From Cladopsammia gracilis (Eukaryota > Cnidaria > Anthozoa > Scleractinia > Dendrophylliidae): 64,000 nucleotides of DNA. The stretch is from positions 951,001-1,015,000 of the forward strand of contig JAJGOT010000167.1 of the NCBI GenBank assembly GCA_022457155.1, in the 5' to 3' direction. Within the stretch, counting starts at the first letter, position 1. Each line of letters begins with the position of its first letter. A program made the translations under genes and the position numbers. The notes beneath the pieces are model-generated. The model had not been told where the DNA came from. It was given only the letters and a program-made list of their open reading frames with translations, and did not search any database. Of the stretch, positions 1 through 11,519 are shown in pieces.

Positions 1-1530
1 ATTGTCGCGCGCTAAATTCGATTAGCTTCGCTCGTTGTTTGACTTAAGCGTGAGGTATTTCTGTGTATCAGAAAGCTGCGAGTTAAATTTAAAATCTCTA
101 TTTGTTCTGACTTGGAAGTAAATTATTGTCGCGCGCGAAATTCGAATAGCTTCGCCCGTTGTTTGACTTAAGCGTGAGGTATTTCTGTGTATCAGGTTGC
201 GAGTTAAATTTAAAATTTCTATTCGTTTTGATTTGAAAGTAAATACAGTATTATTGCGGGCTAAATTCAAATAGCTTGGCTTGTTGTTTGACTTAAGCGT
301 AAGGTATTTCTATGTATCGGTAGATTGCGAGTTAAATTTTATACTCTGTATTCGTTTGGACTTGAAAGTCAATCATTGTCGTGCGCTAAATTCGAATAAC
401 TTCGCTCCTTGTTTAACTGTACAGAAACCCGCGCTACGTTTTGCAGCGCGCTAATATTAATTTCATTAGTTTCACTCCTTGTTTGACTTAAGCGTAAAGT
501 ATTTCTGTGTATCAGTAGATCGCGAGTTAAATTTAAAATCTCTATGCATTTTGATTTGAATTTTAAAGTATTTAACGCTCACCATTATTCGAAGTACTAA
601 AACAATTGCTAAACAACTCAGCGCAAGTTTAATTGTGTTTTCAACTAAACATTAGCATAGTAGATTTGCTGATATTTTCGGTTTGACGTTCAGTAAGTTT
701 AAACAAAAGTTTGAGAGTTTGCTTTCTGGATAAGCGTATTTTCGCCTTTGAAAAGCAAACATTACTTTAAAGTGTCAGTTGCTGAAAACAATTTCACCGT
801 ATTATTCTTTTCATGTGATCAGTTTCTTCAATTCATATTACAGTACGTTCAAGTTTGAATTACGCTACGCTCGTGGTTGAGTGAGTGTTAACAAAAGGTA
901 ATTACATTTATTGTTTCTTAAGAGTGTTTCTTCAAAAGCTTTAAGTCATTTATATTCAAGAACACACTTGAATGCAAATGCTCGAAAGAAATGTTCGTTA
1001 ATGTTAATCGAAGTATCGAGCAACTAAAACAATCGATTAATGCAGCGCTACCGCCTTGTCCAATTGAGTTTTGGAGTTTTGTTTCTATTTACTGGTCAAA
1101 GAAACCCTCGCTACGAATTGCAGTGCGTTACGTTTCTCTGTAATTAAGTATTCCTTCTTGTTTAACTAAAGAGAAAAGTATTTCTTACATTGTATATGTA
1201 ATGCAGTTAGATTGTGAGTTAAATTCCAAATCGCCATTCGTTTTGACTCGTAAGTAAATTTTTATCGCGCTTGGTCAAAGAAAAAACCCCGCTTAAAGTA
1301 AGGCAGCCGCGGCGCTCAACTCGATTAGCTTCGCTCGTTGTTTGACTTAAGCGTAAGGTATTTTCTGTTAGGTTGCAAGTTAAATTCAAAGTCTCTATTT
1401 GTTTTGACCAGAAATTCATTCAATTTGAGTAGCGTCAAATCGCTTGGTCAAAGAAAAACCGCGCTAAGGAATGCAGCGCGCTAAACTCGATTATTTGACT
1501 TCGCTCGTGTTGCTTGACTTAAGCGTGTGC
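1..1530. repeat. Degenerate ~120-bp satellite array
   Basis: Units of about 120-130 bp recur near 1, 125, 254 and 445 and again at 1225-1530. Shared words are TTGTTTGACTTAAGCGT, GAGTTAAATTTAAAATC and TTGTCGCGCGCTAAATTC. Some units are interrupted by a GGTCAAAGAAA-type segment, and 570-1200 holds only scattered pieces. Short reading frames here are by-products of the repeat. I do not recognise the family. Confidence 0.7.
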
Positions 1531-2789
1531 CATGCTTGAGTTTATATTTTGTTTATTAGCAAAGTAAATGCACTCACCAATTGAATTTTGTTTACCTTTT
1601 TCTTTAAAAGAACCGTTTACCGTTATTTAGTGTTTAAGCCAAGCGCATTGCAAAGACACATTTCGTGTTTACTTTTAAGTGAACAAAAAAAAAAACAAAA
1701 CAAAAAAAAACAAACAGTGCTTTCAACTGTAACTGACGTGGTCATTAAAAATCAAGACAAGATCAAACGACCTACACTTCAGAGACAATTTAGCAGAATA
1801 GATAAATCAAAATGTCAAAGAGATCTTGGACAATTAATTGCAGATGGTTTGTAAAATAAACATAAACATCACACTCTTTGTAACAAAGCAGAACAGATTG
1901 TAATCATTGTTTTTGTTTTCTCAATAAAATAATTTTTTACAACATCAAACATTGTGTCGTATTCATTTTCTGGGTGCCATTTTGAATACTAAATAAGGGT
2001 GAACAAAACCGGTTTGACTCGTTTTTCTAGAGAGTGGCCATTTTGAATACTTTACCTCTTGACAAACTGGTATGAACCGGTTTGACCATGACGTCAGTGT
2101 ATTCTCATTGGTTCATCACCCGTCCTTTGTTCTTTTGCCTTTAAATTGAAACCACCACCCGGATGGTTGGGCGGACACGTAACACTACATCGCACCATAC
2201 ACTTCTCTCTTAAACACTTTATTAATATTCAATAAAATATAAGTGTACTCCCTTTCAATTCATACATCCTTAATGACCTCACTTACACGGTCTGCATCTC
2301 ATTAATCCCATCCCGTACCTATACGGCTTGCATGTCATTATCTCCTAACCTAACCATTCAAAACCGGTTTGTACAGAGCCAACCTCATTAACTCAGGGCT
2401 GCTGCATATATGAATAAAATTCGCCCAGTCATCCGACATAGACTACTAATGTTGGTAATGCAATGCTAGTAATGTGCGCGCAGATAAGTGAATGGCCATG
2501 GTGTATGTAGTAGTGTGAATGCACAAAATGGAGATCATACAAAATGTTTTTGGTTGTAAACTTCTCAATATCTAGTTGCACAACCTATGCTCAATGGTCA
2601 CCTGTGATCCCCATAAACTGTAGTAAGCCATCTTGATTTACCATTGGCAAATAAGCTTCACTCAAATTAATGCCTGGGTTCAACTGTATGATTTTCCTCA
2701 GTGGTGCAAATCCTTTTTATAAACTTTATTTTTTGCTAGCACAATTTAAAGAAAATAATATCTTTGTACTGATGTCATTGTATCTTCAG
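1531..2789. other. Non-coding, probable NDUFA9 intron or 5' flank
   Basis: AT-rich sequence with A-rich tracts (1685-1715), two AATAAA-type hexamers (1923, 2231) and an ACCGGTTTGA word repeated near 2008 and 2074. No exon with good splice sites was found. The N-terminal part of NDUFA9 must lie upstream of the window or in small exons I could not recognise. Confidence 0.4.
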
Positions 2790-5700
2790 ATCTCAGGAAA
2801 CTTCCCTTTGGTATCCCACTCATTGACGGAGGCATGAAGACAACTAAAGTTCCTGTCTATGTAAGTACATTGTATAATTTATTTTCTAACTGCATGACTG
2901 TATTGACTGATGAAGAAGCTGAATAAGGAGATCTCTATTGTACATGTAAGTGGAAAACATAAAACAGTAACATCTATGTAGCATTTGAATGAAATGTCTT
3001 CACAAGCTAAATGGCCCATAAAGTAACTAAGATTGTTATATAGCTGGAGGTTTTCTCAGGACAATGCGTGCATTAATTGGTTGATTCATGGTCACATGAC
3101 ACGTCTAACAAACAAACTGTTTCCCATCAAACGTTCATGAGCGGGCAACATTTGTGAAAGTGGGCAACATTTTTACTGTTGCCCGCTAGCACACGTGATC
3201 AGACTGTGACAAAGGTGGCATGATTATGATGCACAATTCATGTTTATCTCAAGTGCTCGGCACGTTTATCACACTGTGTTGTGTTGTATTTTTGTGTTGC
3301 TATATAACAAATCACTTCACGACTGATCCCTCAGGAAACATTGAATTTTGTGTCCCTGGAATCTCGATTCTTGGGAAACAAAATTCACTGTTTCCCTTGG
3401 GAATAGTCATTAACCCATTGACGCCTGAACCACCCGTAACCGCCCGTACAAGACTCCGCTGCTTTAAAAAATTGTAACTTTCTCAATCGTGTGAACATTG
3501 CCTTAACTAGCAGTTGTGAGCATTGACTAGAAAGTCTTTCAAATTGAGATACCCAATAAACACAAAAAAGTCAGCGATTTTTGCAGAATATCAGCGTTTG
3601 AATTTGGACAATAACAAAAATTACCGTTTTTGACGTCATAGAAAAACAACAAAAATCACGTTTTTGCCTTTAGTTTTTTTTATTCAAATCATCGTGGCAA
3701 ACCCAAAAGTCAACATTTACATTAAAATTCAGTCCTAGTCCTAGCTTAGCAGTGAATTTTTTTGCTCTTATTCATTGCTCGGGCCGAGCTACAGCTTCTT
3801 ATTCTAGTGCATACTCACCTTGCCTCAATTTTCAACATCACCACCGCACTGCATGCTGGGAAATAACAAGATTTTTTGACAGCGTTCCTTCCATCCTCCA
3901 CACATTTCATATTTATACTAAGTCCACAGCCACTCTGACCCACCGCCGAAATTTCACACTGGTTGTGTTCTTTAGTGGTCGCAACTTCCAAAATATGCCA
4001 GGGTAGGTCGAGAAATTCATCCAGAGTTGAGTCCCAAGGCTACTTTGTTTCGTGGCGGCCTTTTTTCCAGTTCAACGAGCAACAAGCCAAATTCGTTCAC
4101 GATGTATGACACCTAACTCGGTTCATTGAGAAAGTGGACTCTGAACTACATTCAAGCTTAATGATGCTCATCAGGCAGCTACTAAAGATGAAAAATGGCT
4201 GTGAACTTGCCAAAAATCGCAGAAACATGATATTGAAGTCTTTATTGAGAATGAACGAAGCAAAATGCCAATGTCACAATGACGTTTCCAGTAAACTCGA
4301 GCCTTCAGTGTTTTAGAACAGCAGCACTTTCAATGGTAACTCCAAATATGAAGTCACAAAATCCTATGGGGCGTGTGTATGCAGAAAATCACTCAAAAAT
4401 GTAAAACTCCTCAGGTGTCAATGGGTTGACATAAGTGTTTAGTATTATTGCCCCCCCCCCCCCCCTCCCCCTCACCTTGCCCGGATGCTAGTCCATTGCG
4501 GGGTTACCCTCAGCACTGTGTTTGCCAGCTCCCATTTATACACCTGTGTTCATGCACTGAAGAGAGACAATGTGGAAAAAGACTCTTGTCTCAGGAAAGG
4601 ACACACTGGTAGAGACCAGCAATCAAACTATAGACTTTTAAGTGGAGTCCCAGTAGACCATCTCACATTCACTTGTCACCTTAATTCTTGTTAACTGTGT
4701 GCAATTTTATTTTTACATTTTCCAGGTTGCTGATGTAGCCCAAGCTATAGTTAATGCCATACATGAAGATGAAAGCATTGGGCAGACATTTGAACTTGTT
4801 GGGTAAATTCTATATCACTATCACATGATAAACATTGAAAAGCCTTAATTCTCATGCTAAAAGGGATGGTTTCACAGTTCAGCCCATGTGCACAGATTAA
4901 AATGATTTATTCGCTTTCTTACCAATTTTATCGGTAAAGACCCACTCACATTTACTTCAATAATTACATTACACCGACAAAGTCAACACTGAATGAAACC
5001 TTTGACCCAAAGGATTTATTCTACGCACAAAGGTATGTTTTCTCATCCATTCAATCAGTGACATTTTCACGGGCAAATTTCTCGCTAGAGTTATCTACTC
5101 TCTTCTGATTGGTCTAAACAATGAAATTAAATGGGTTACATCATAGCTCGCACATGCGCCGAACTGTGAAACCCTCCCTTTAAAATAGGAATGATAATGT
5201 AAAATCTTTTGATATGTAAAGCCGCGGCTACACGTGCGATTTTTTGCTTGCACAGGTGATGCGATTTTTTGAAAAATTGTCGCATCGCCAGCGCACGGTG
5301 GTGGCTACACGCATGACAAATTTTGGTGACAAAATGTTGCAACAAAGACTGCGCGAGGCTGGGTTGATAATTAAGCCTGAGCCTCGCTTTAGTTCTTAAA
5401 TCTTATTGGCTAGATACCCTTTCGTCGAGTTGCAAGTGCAAGAAAAAAGTTGCAGGGCGGCTACACGTGATTTTATCACAAAACATTCAACTCTTGCAAC
5501 TTTTTTCTGCGATTTTTTCAGCTCTCGCGTCGCATGTTCATGGGTGGCTACACGTGCGATTTTTACTGTGCGCTGGCGATGCGACAATTTTATAAAAAAA
5601 TCGCATCACCCGTACAAGCAAAAAATCGCACGTGTAGCCGCGGCTTAAGTGAACACCCAAAATGCCAGGAGATGCAGTAAAAAAGCTATGCTTCCTGCAA

Positions 5701-7028
5701 ACATCTCCTATTTCCTCAACCTCTGTCAGAAGGGAGGAAACAGGAAATAAATGACTGTGCCTCCAAACCTTCCTGGGCAACCAACTCTTCTTAGCAACCA
5801 CCTTTCTTAAGTAATTTTTCAGTGAAGTCACTATAATAATTTTTTTTATAGTCAAAGCTGTTGTTTAATAATGACCACCTTTCGATTAGGAAAACATGGT
5901 CATAATTAGAGCTGGTCACTTACCAGAGCTTTTAATTTATTTTATTTTATAATTATTAGCTTCAAGCCAAATCAAGTACATATATATATATATACACTAA
6001 TAAAAAAATTACAGTGTTTTAACAAGTATTTCAGTAAACGAGGTTTCATGAGGGTGGTCGCTGAGGGGAGCTGGTCTCTTCCGAGAGTGGTATCACAGCA
6101 ATAAGAGCTTCAACCATATTTCAAAGAATTTTCAGCACAGTCATATAGCCAGCACAGCCAACTAAATTTGTCCTTCATTCGTTTTAAATAAATGACCAAA
6201 GATAGTTCCTATTACCAGAGTTCTAGTAGACTTCTAGCAGTTCCTCTCTGGATAGTCAAGCGTGCGAGCAAATATGTGATCAGCGATCCGAGCTGCGAGC
6301 AAGCGAAAGTAATGCAAACCACGAGCTCGTTTGCTCGTTTGCTCGCCGAGCTTGTTTTCGTGATCAGCTTGCCCGCTTGATTGATGAAAAGGGACAGCTA
6401 GCAGTCTAGAGTTCTACATGTAGGTAATGGACTGGAGCAATAATCAGGCAAAGGAAGGCAAACCCACCATGTCTTATTTTACTTTGCATTTCAAGATCAT
6501 TTTACTGGCAATTTCCAACTTTTGCTCTGCTTGCATCCAATGGCAGCCTGCTGTTTTGCACCCAACCCACTCCTTTTTAAATGTTTAAAAATGTGCAGCC
6601 TCGTTTTAATTTCATTAAAAGATACTTACTTTGTCTTAAAAGTATGTAAATTGTATGTTTATTTTTTTTAGCCCAGAAGAATATTATTTATTTGATATTT
6701 TGGATTACATATACCGCTTGATGAGGAGGGAATTGCCACACTACACTATACCAAGAACCATCTACAAGTAAGATTCTACATTAATATCAATGATTGATGA
6801 TCTAGTGACAAAATTACATAATAACGCTATATATGTGAAGAAGCTTGGAATGGAGCACAGATTTTAGGAGTTAGGCTTTAAATAGGGTACAAAAAAATTA
6901 TGAGTTATGTTTGAAAAAGGGTTCAAATGTTTTAGCTCTGGGTGGTGCATCCGCACCCATAATTCCATTTTTTTTCCATTTCCATTTTATTTATTTTGCC
7001 ATTAACCACATTAAAAAAAATATACATG

Positions 7029-7082
<54 letters not shown>

Positions 7083-7809
7083 AACACACTAGAAATTTAT
7101 AATAACTTAAAAGACGATAGACTACAAAATGTTTAATGTGGTAGTGACAAGGAAGCCTATATAGAAGCCGGGGGCTTAGTTAACAGCTTGATCTGAATGC
7201 TTGGACCTGTTTTGCTTTGCAGTCTTGTAGCCCGGGCTTTGGAGTATAACATTTGGACCCCTCGCCTCACCAGAGACATGCTGTACAGGGTAAGAACTTG
7301 ATCAGTTGCGATCACAGAGTTTCAATTTTTTCTTCTTCAGCAATTCCTAGAAAGGACTGAAGTGAGGCAGGGCCAACTCCTCAGATATTGTGTTCGCCAT
7401 GAAAAGATGTCCTTCTCAGAAAGGTGTCCGCCTCAAAAAGGTGCCCTCCTTAGCAAGCGTCTGCCTTAGAAAAGTGTCCAAAGCGAGGTCTCTGTCTTCA
7501 AAAGGTGTCCTTCTTAGAGATGTATTTGAAAAGGTGTCCTCCTTAGATAAGTGTCTACCATAGTAAGGTGTAATAAGTTGACTGGTTTCGACCGCGAACC
7601 TATGTAAACAAAGTTGTTTTTCTTCACAGGAATTCATGAATGATCAGGTTACAGCCGGTTTGCCTGGTTTGGAAGATCTTGGAGTGGATCCTGCTACCCT
7701 CGAAACGATCGCCATCTCAGTTTTACGACGTCACAGGCAGTCTTTCTTCTGGGATGAATCGATTGACAGTGATGCGCCTTGTCGACCAACCAGTTCTTAC
7801 GCGTCATAA
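2790..7809 (+). CDS. NDUFA9: NADH dehydrogenase 1 alpha subcomplex subunit 9, C-terminal exons (5' partial)
   Basis: This is an accessory subunit of mitochondrial complex I, a short-chain dehydrogenase/reductase-like NADPH-binding protein at the matrix arm. Five exons are visible: 2790-2860, 4726-4802, 6672-6767, 7223-7289 and 7630-7809 (stop TAA 7807-7809). All have AG acceptors and GT donors, and the phases join to 162 codons plus stop. The translation carries family hallmarks in order: KTTKVPVYVADVAQAIVNAI, then a GQTFELVGPEEYYLFDILDY stretch, then WTPRLTRDM, then LPGLEDLGVDP, and a final LETIAISVLRRHR before a divergent tail. In human NDUFA9 these map to the last ~160 residues. The Rossmann fold and NADPH motif are outside the window. 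The introns (1.9, 1.9, 0.45 and 0.34 kb) hold repeats. The identity is firm by family resemblance and exact boundaries are by eye. Confidence 0.9.
3411..4432. mobile_element. Putative ~1-kb inverted-repeat element in NDUFA9 intron
   Basis: The ends are imperfect inverted copies: TTAACCCATTGACGCCTGAA at 3411 and a reverse-complement partner CTCAGGTGTCAATGGGTTGA at 4411. The interior has no credible gene. TTAACCC-type ends recur elsewhere in the window (23125, 47533), which suggests one dispersed family. Target duplication is unclear. Confidence 0.5.
4448..4560 (-). mobile_element. SINE tail fragment
   Basis: After a C-rich run (4451-4476) the sequence has GGATGCTAGTCCATTGCGGGGTTACCCTCAGCA and a CCCATTTATACACCTG word. 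These are the reverse complement of the body of the tRNA-derived SINE at 45736-46026 (VALUE words GGTGTATAAATGGG and GGGTAACCCTGCGATGGACC there). It is a truncated, minus-oriented copy. Confidence 0.55.
5219..5646. mobile_element. 428-bp MITE-like element with ~80-bp terminal inverted repeats
   Basis: The ends are inverted copies beginning AAGCCGCGGCTACACGTGCG, with similarity continuing about 80 bp on each side (for example TTGTCGCATCGCCAGCGCAC in both arms). Sub-copies of the GGCTACACGTGCGATTTTT word also occur inside (near 5460 and 5550). Reading frames in both directions are repeat by-products. It lies in the third visible NDUFA9 intron. Confidence 0.75.
5650..6671. other. Intronic, no gene seen
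   Basis: Remainder of the NDUFA9 intron. It holds a short (TA)n at 5980-5995 and a region of GAGC/GCTCG words near 6260-6350 (a ~100-bp imperfect palindrome). No exon found. Confidence 0.4.
7036..7081. repeat. (TAA)n microsatellite
   Basis: About fifteen uninterrupted TAA units follow an imperfect TA-rich stretch inside the fourth visible NDUFA9 intron. The upstream TTTTCCATTTCCATTTTATT word (6970-6990) is shared with the (TA)n locus at 45555, so this is probably the 3' tail of the same dispersed element. Confidence 0.8.
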
Positions 7810-8081
7810 CTGAATGATTAACTTCCCTTGCTAGAGAAAAAACTTTAATTGTACATAGTAACTTTAAAACTAGCACATCTTGAATGACCCTTTGAATTGT
7901 TTTTCGATCGCTAGGTGTGTTCCTGGATTGGGCATTTATGAACAGTAAAATGTTTGGCTGTCTGTTCTTTCAAGAAGTAATTGATGTTGTAAAGTTACGC
8001 TGTCAAAGTAAATTACAGGTAGTCGCACTAAAACTTGAGATATTAACATATTGCAATGAAGAGTTTTGTCATAAGATGTGG

Positions 8082-8087
8082 AATAAA
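8082..8087 (+). terminator. Poly(A) signal of NDUFA9
   Basis: AATAAA lies 273 bp after the NDUFA9 stop codon, with a T-rich region just downstream. It is the first canonical hexamer in the 3' flank. Confidence 0.6.
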
Positions 8088-8277
8088 GAAAAATCTTATT
8101 TTTAATGATTTATTTTATTTTATTTTATTTTTTATTTGCCATACTACAATAACCCTCGATAAACGTCGACAGGCGATAACGTCTCCTGATGAAAGTTATT
8201 ACAAAGAATACCTTATTACAGTCAAATAACTTGGTCTCTGAGAATCGAAAACTTCAAATAATCTTCACATTCGTAAA

Positions 8278-8450
8278 GCATGCATCCCTATAATACGGAC
8301 ATCTCCTTATCAGTGGCGGATCTCGGGGGCGGACCCGGGGAGCCCCCCACCCTCCCCCTCCCCAAAGCTTGCATCCCCATAATACGGACATCTCCTTATC
8401 AGTGTGGTGATCTCGGGGAGGGGCCCAGGGAGCCCCCAACCCCACCCCTA
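8278..8450. repeat. Two tandem copies of an ~87-bp unit
   Basis: The word ATAATACGGACATCTCCTTA followed by a G/C-rich stretch occurs twice (8290 and 8378). Unit 2 has one diverged copy (16470-16560), so the doubling happened in unit 1 after the large duplication. Confidence 0.75.
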
Positions 8451-8551
8451 TCCCCCGTCACCATCTTGAAAAAATATAAGGACCGAAGAGTCGAAAAATT
8501 TGGAGCTTCCTGACACATTGCCCCGCCCTCAGCCATCCCTTATACTTATCC

Positions 8552-8692
8552 GAATTGTCTATGATCAAGAGAAAATTGTCTATGATCAAGAGAAAATTGT
8601 CTGTGATCAAGAGAAAATTGTCTGTGATCAAGAGAACATTGTCTATGATCAAGAGAAAATTGTCTTTGATCAAGAGAAAATTGTCTATGTGC
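8552..8692. repeat. 21-bp minisatellite, ~6.5 copies
   Basis: The unit ATTGTCTATGATCAAGAGAAA is repeated about six and a half times with single-base variants at the tenth position. The equivalent site in unit 2 (16563-16590) has only one diverged unit, so the array arose locally in unit 1. Confidence 0.9.
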
Positions 8693-9358
8693 GACTTGTG
8701 CTGTGATATCTGAGAATCGTGAAAAAATAACGGATGGAACGAGTTAAGTTGCCCGACAGACAACTTGCCAGATGTACTTTTTTTGCAATCCTTCCCCCTC
8801 CACCCCTCCCCCCCCCCCCCCCCCCCAAAAAAAAAAGCTCAGATCACGAATCTCAAAAATCCGGATTTGTATTTGATCTGATGAATCTCGCCAGAATATG
8901 CCGGATTTAACGCATTCATTATCCTTTTTTAATTTTAGTAAAATAAAAACACCGCAAAATCAATTTTGGGTTGGAATTATCCCTCCCAAAACGCAGCCTG
9001 AATGTACATTTAATACACTCTGTTTCAAGGAAGAAAACAAATGTTCTTCTAAATATTTTTGTCAGAAGGAAAATCAAAAACAAATTTTCGTGCACTTTAT
9101 AAATAATAGTTCCATGCAATTGGTATTAACTTTAAACAGTTTTGGAAAAACAGCTGTTTTTCTCAGCAATATTGTCATGAATGAAGACTGCTACAAGTTT
9201 TTAATAGTATATGTGAACATAAACCGGTAAAAAATAATCGAAGAATACACTTCGCGAAGAGTCTATTTGACTTTTGAAGTATATCCGCTTTCATGCCAAC
9301 AGCTTTGCGGATTATAATATATAAATAAATAAGGATCACATAGGCTATAACCGAGATA

Positions 9359-9525
9359 ATAAATAATGGCAAATGTTATTGTTGAAAGGTGCCAAAAATT
9401 AGAATTTTTTCGGACGTTTCGGGCTTAGCCGTTCTTCTGTGAAATGTCAACATGAACATTTTCCATTATGTATTTTGTCTCAAGCGCCACGCAGTTTTTT
9501 TTAACTATTTTTGTTCAACTACTAT
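9359..9525 (-). mobile_element. Short PLE-like 3'-end insertion with ~16-bp target duplication
   Basis: Unit 2 has an uninterrupted GGCTATATCCGAGATA (17321). Unit 1 has GGCTATAACCGAGATA at 9343 and GCCTATATCCGAGATA at 9526 with ~167 bp between, so this is an insertion after the duplication. On the minus strand it contains CAGAAGAACGGCTAAGCCCG followed by AAACGTC. This resembles the decayed hammerhead-like motif near PLE 3' ends. The family call is inference. Confidence 0.6.
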
Positions 9526-9897
9526 GCCTATATCCGAGATACTTTATTGACATTAAATCACCGATCAACGCAGAATAAGTGTTATTTCCTTGTGTCGTGG
9601 AAGCTCTTGTTTGTGAACTATTGTGTTGTATCGTAGGTATTGTTCGTGAACCTTTTGCTTTTATTCATTTGGTGATCGCAACAGCCCTATAATCCATTAC
9701 AGCTTTAATGCGCGTGACTTTTAATTCTCCAAAACAGCTGACTTTTTTTAATTATCATGCTTTGATATATTACATGACAACCACTGAAAGGGATAATTAA
9801 AACCTCGATGAACGTTAAATTCTGAGCTCAATATTCAACTCAACTCAAGAAAACGTGTACAACTTGCAAGCGTTTTTCTGTCTGTGTCACTTAGACC

Positions 9898-10857
9898 ATG
9901 TTCAACGAAAACAACTCAGCGATAAACGCAACAAACTCGGCAACCCAACTTCACGCAGAATACTGCCGTCGATTCGAGGACGAACGTTATTTTACGGCGA
10001 ACTACCTTACCACCCTGGTCTCGATAATTCTCAACTTGTTAAGCTGTCCTTTTATCATTCTGTTGAACGTGTTGGTCATAATGGCGGTTAAAACAAAACA
10101 GAGACTCCAGAGCATGTACAACATACTGCTTGCCTGCTTGGCGGGAACTGATCTGCTCGTAGGAACAGTCACTCAGCCTACATTTATTGCAGTTGAGATT
10201 TTTGCCATCACTGGTGGTTCAGTGGCTACATATTGTAGCATCTTTAAGAATATTTTAAAGCCGTTATTTGCTCTATCCATATTACCTTCTCTTTTTCATC
10301 TTACTTTAATAAGCATTGAGCGCTATATCGCCATTAAATATGCCCTGCAGTATTTCGACATTGTAACAAGATTTCGGCTGGCGAAAGCGGTTATGTTAAG
10401 TTGGTTTCTAGCCGTGGCCTTTACTCTTTTAAGACTTTTGAAAGTTGATTTTATCGCTTATACCGCTCTTCCGTTTTTGGTAATTCTATGTCTGTTAGCA
10501 ATGACGTACTGTCATTTCTCAGTTTTTTTAACCACTAGACGTCACCAAAAGCAAATCAAAGCTGAACAAACTTCGGGAGAAGCTGCTGCAAAGTTCCTGG
10601 AAGAGAAGAAAGCCTGGATAACGACCAGCATTATTATCGGTTTTGTTTTTCTCTCTTATTCATTAGCAATACTACCCAATTTAGCGCTAATGTTCGGCTT
10701 CCTGACTCAAGAATCACGTAATATGTACTTCTGGCGCAACATTAAGTATTGTGGTCTCACGCTAAATTCACTTTGTAATCCAATAATTTATTGCTGGCGA
10801 AGTAAAAAGATTCGTAAAGTAATGATTGCTTTTTTCAGGAAAGAGAATCTGAACTGA
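9898..10857 (+). CDS. Class A (rhodopsin-like) G protein-coupled receptor, intact copy
   Basis: Single-exon 319-residue seven-helix receptor of the plasma membrane; ligand unknown. The extracellular N-terminus has sequons NNS and NAT. Family motifs: NVLVIMAV in TM1, NILLACLAGTDLLVG in TM2 (conserved Asp), Cys at the TM3 start (residue ~113), SIERYIAIKY at the end of TM3 (ERY in place of DRY), a basic TTRRHQKQIK loop, and NSLCNPIIYCWRSKK in TM7 (NPxxY). TM6 reads GFVFLSYSLAIL, so the usual CWxP is missing. The second extracellular loop lacks the Cys that normally pairs with TM3, a feature shared with the melanocortin/EDG/cannabinoid/adenosine group. ATG 9898 is chosen because unit 2 conserves it and its context. 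The paralogue in unit 2 (17679-18647) is interrupted. It could be an orphan melanocortin/adenosine-like receptor; the subfamily is not resolved. Confidence 0.9.
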   Translation: MFNENNSAINATNSATQLHAEYCRRFEDERYFTANYLTTLVSIILNLLSCPFIILLNVLVIMAVKTKQRLQSMYNILLACLAGTDLLVGTVTQPTFIAVEIFAITGGSVATYCSIFKNILKPLFALSILPSLFHLTLISIERYIAIKYALQYFDIVTRFRLAKAVMLSWFLAVAFTLLRLLKVDFIAYTALPFLVILCLLAMTYCHFSVFLTTRRHQKQIKAEQTSGEAAAKFLEEKKAWITTSIIIGFVFLSYSLAILPNLALMFGFLTQESRNMYFWRNIKYCGLTLNSLCNPIIYCWRSKKIRKVMIAFFRKENLN

Positions 10858-11230
10858 CTAAGAAGATGTGCAAAAAACATGGTTAGTCTGTAAATAAGTA
10901 CTGTTAGTAATGCAGAAGTTAAACGATCCATCATGGCTAAACATCTGAAACTTGGCACCACGGCAAAATACAAAAATCAGACCTAGGCTAAAAATTGCTT
11001 GTTTGCATTGTGCTCTTCCTAGAAACTTTAAGGTGAAGTCTCATAAATAGTGGTAAAATGATTTGAAAAGTGGACATATCTGATTAAATTAATTTATTTT
11101 CTTCATGCAATCGTCTGTAATGCAATACCACTACTCGAGGAAATTCCAGTTACTTTGACTTATTAACAAAACCAAATATTCATTTTAATAAATTCTCATG
11201 ATTTAGAAAGCTAATAATGTTCTCTCTTTA

Positions 11231-11519
11231 TTGCGCCTTTCAATAACATGCGGAATTTGAAATTCAAATCTCCACCAACAGTTGCGTTATTCCCTGCCGT
11301 CAATCATAATTAATACAAAAGCCAACGGACCATGTAAAAAAAGAAACAAACAAAATGGATCGAAATCTACCAATCATAATGCACGGACGTGACCTTTTGA
11401 CCTCATTGAAGTGAGGATCTGTTTCCTGAGAGGTAAGCTAAGATGATTGACGGCAGTGTAAAACGCAACTGTTGGTGGAAATTTGAATTTCAAATTCCGC
11501 ATGTTATTGAAAGGCGCAG
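11231..11519. mobile_element. 289-bp MITE with ~58-bp inverted arms, flanked by TA
   Basis: The left arm TTGCGCCTTTCAATAACATG and its reverse complement at 11500-11519 extend as an inverted repeat for about 58 bp, with weaker pairing to ~85 bp. Both flanks are TA (11229-11230, 11520-11521). Unit 2 (18768-18790) lacks the insert, giving the empty site TTCTCTATTTGACTTGAACTG. The TA duplication suggests a Tc1/mariner-type partner; that is inference. Confidence 0.85.

Noticed and set aside
22..1419. Short minus-strand frames in the satellite region
   Set aside because: Their peptides repeat with the satellite period and lack any start or splice support.
8552..8692. CRISPR-like regular repeats
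   Set aside because: Units are contiguous with no spacers, in a eukaryotic context; it is a minisatellite.
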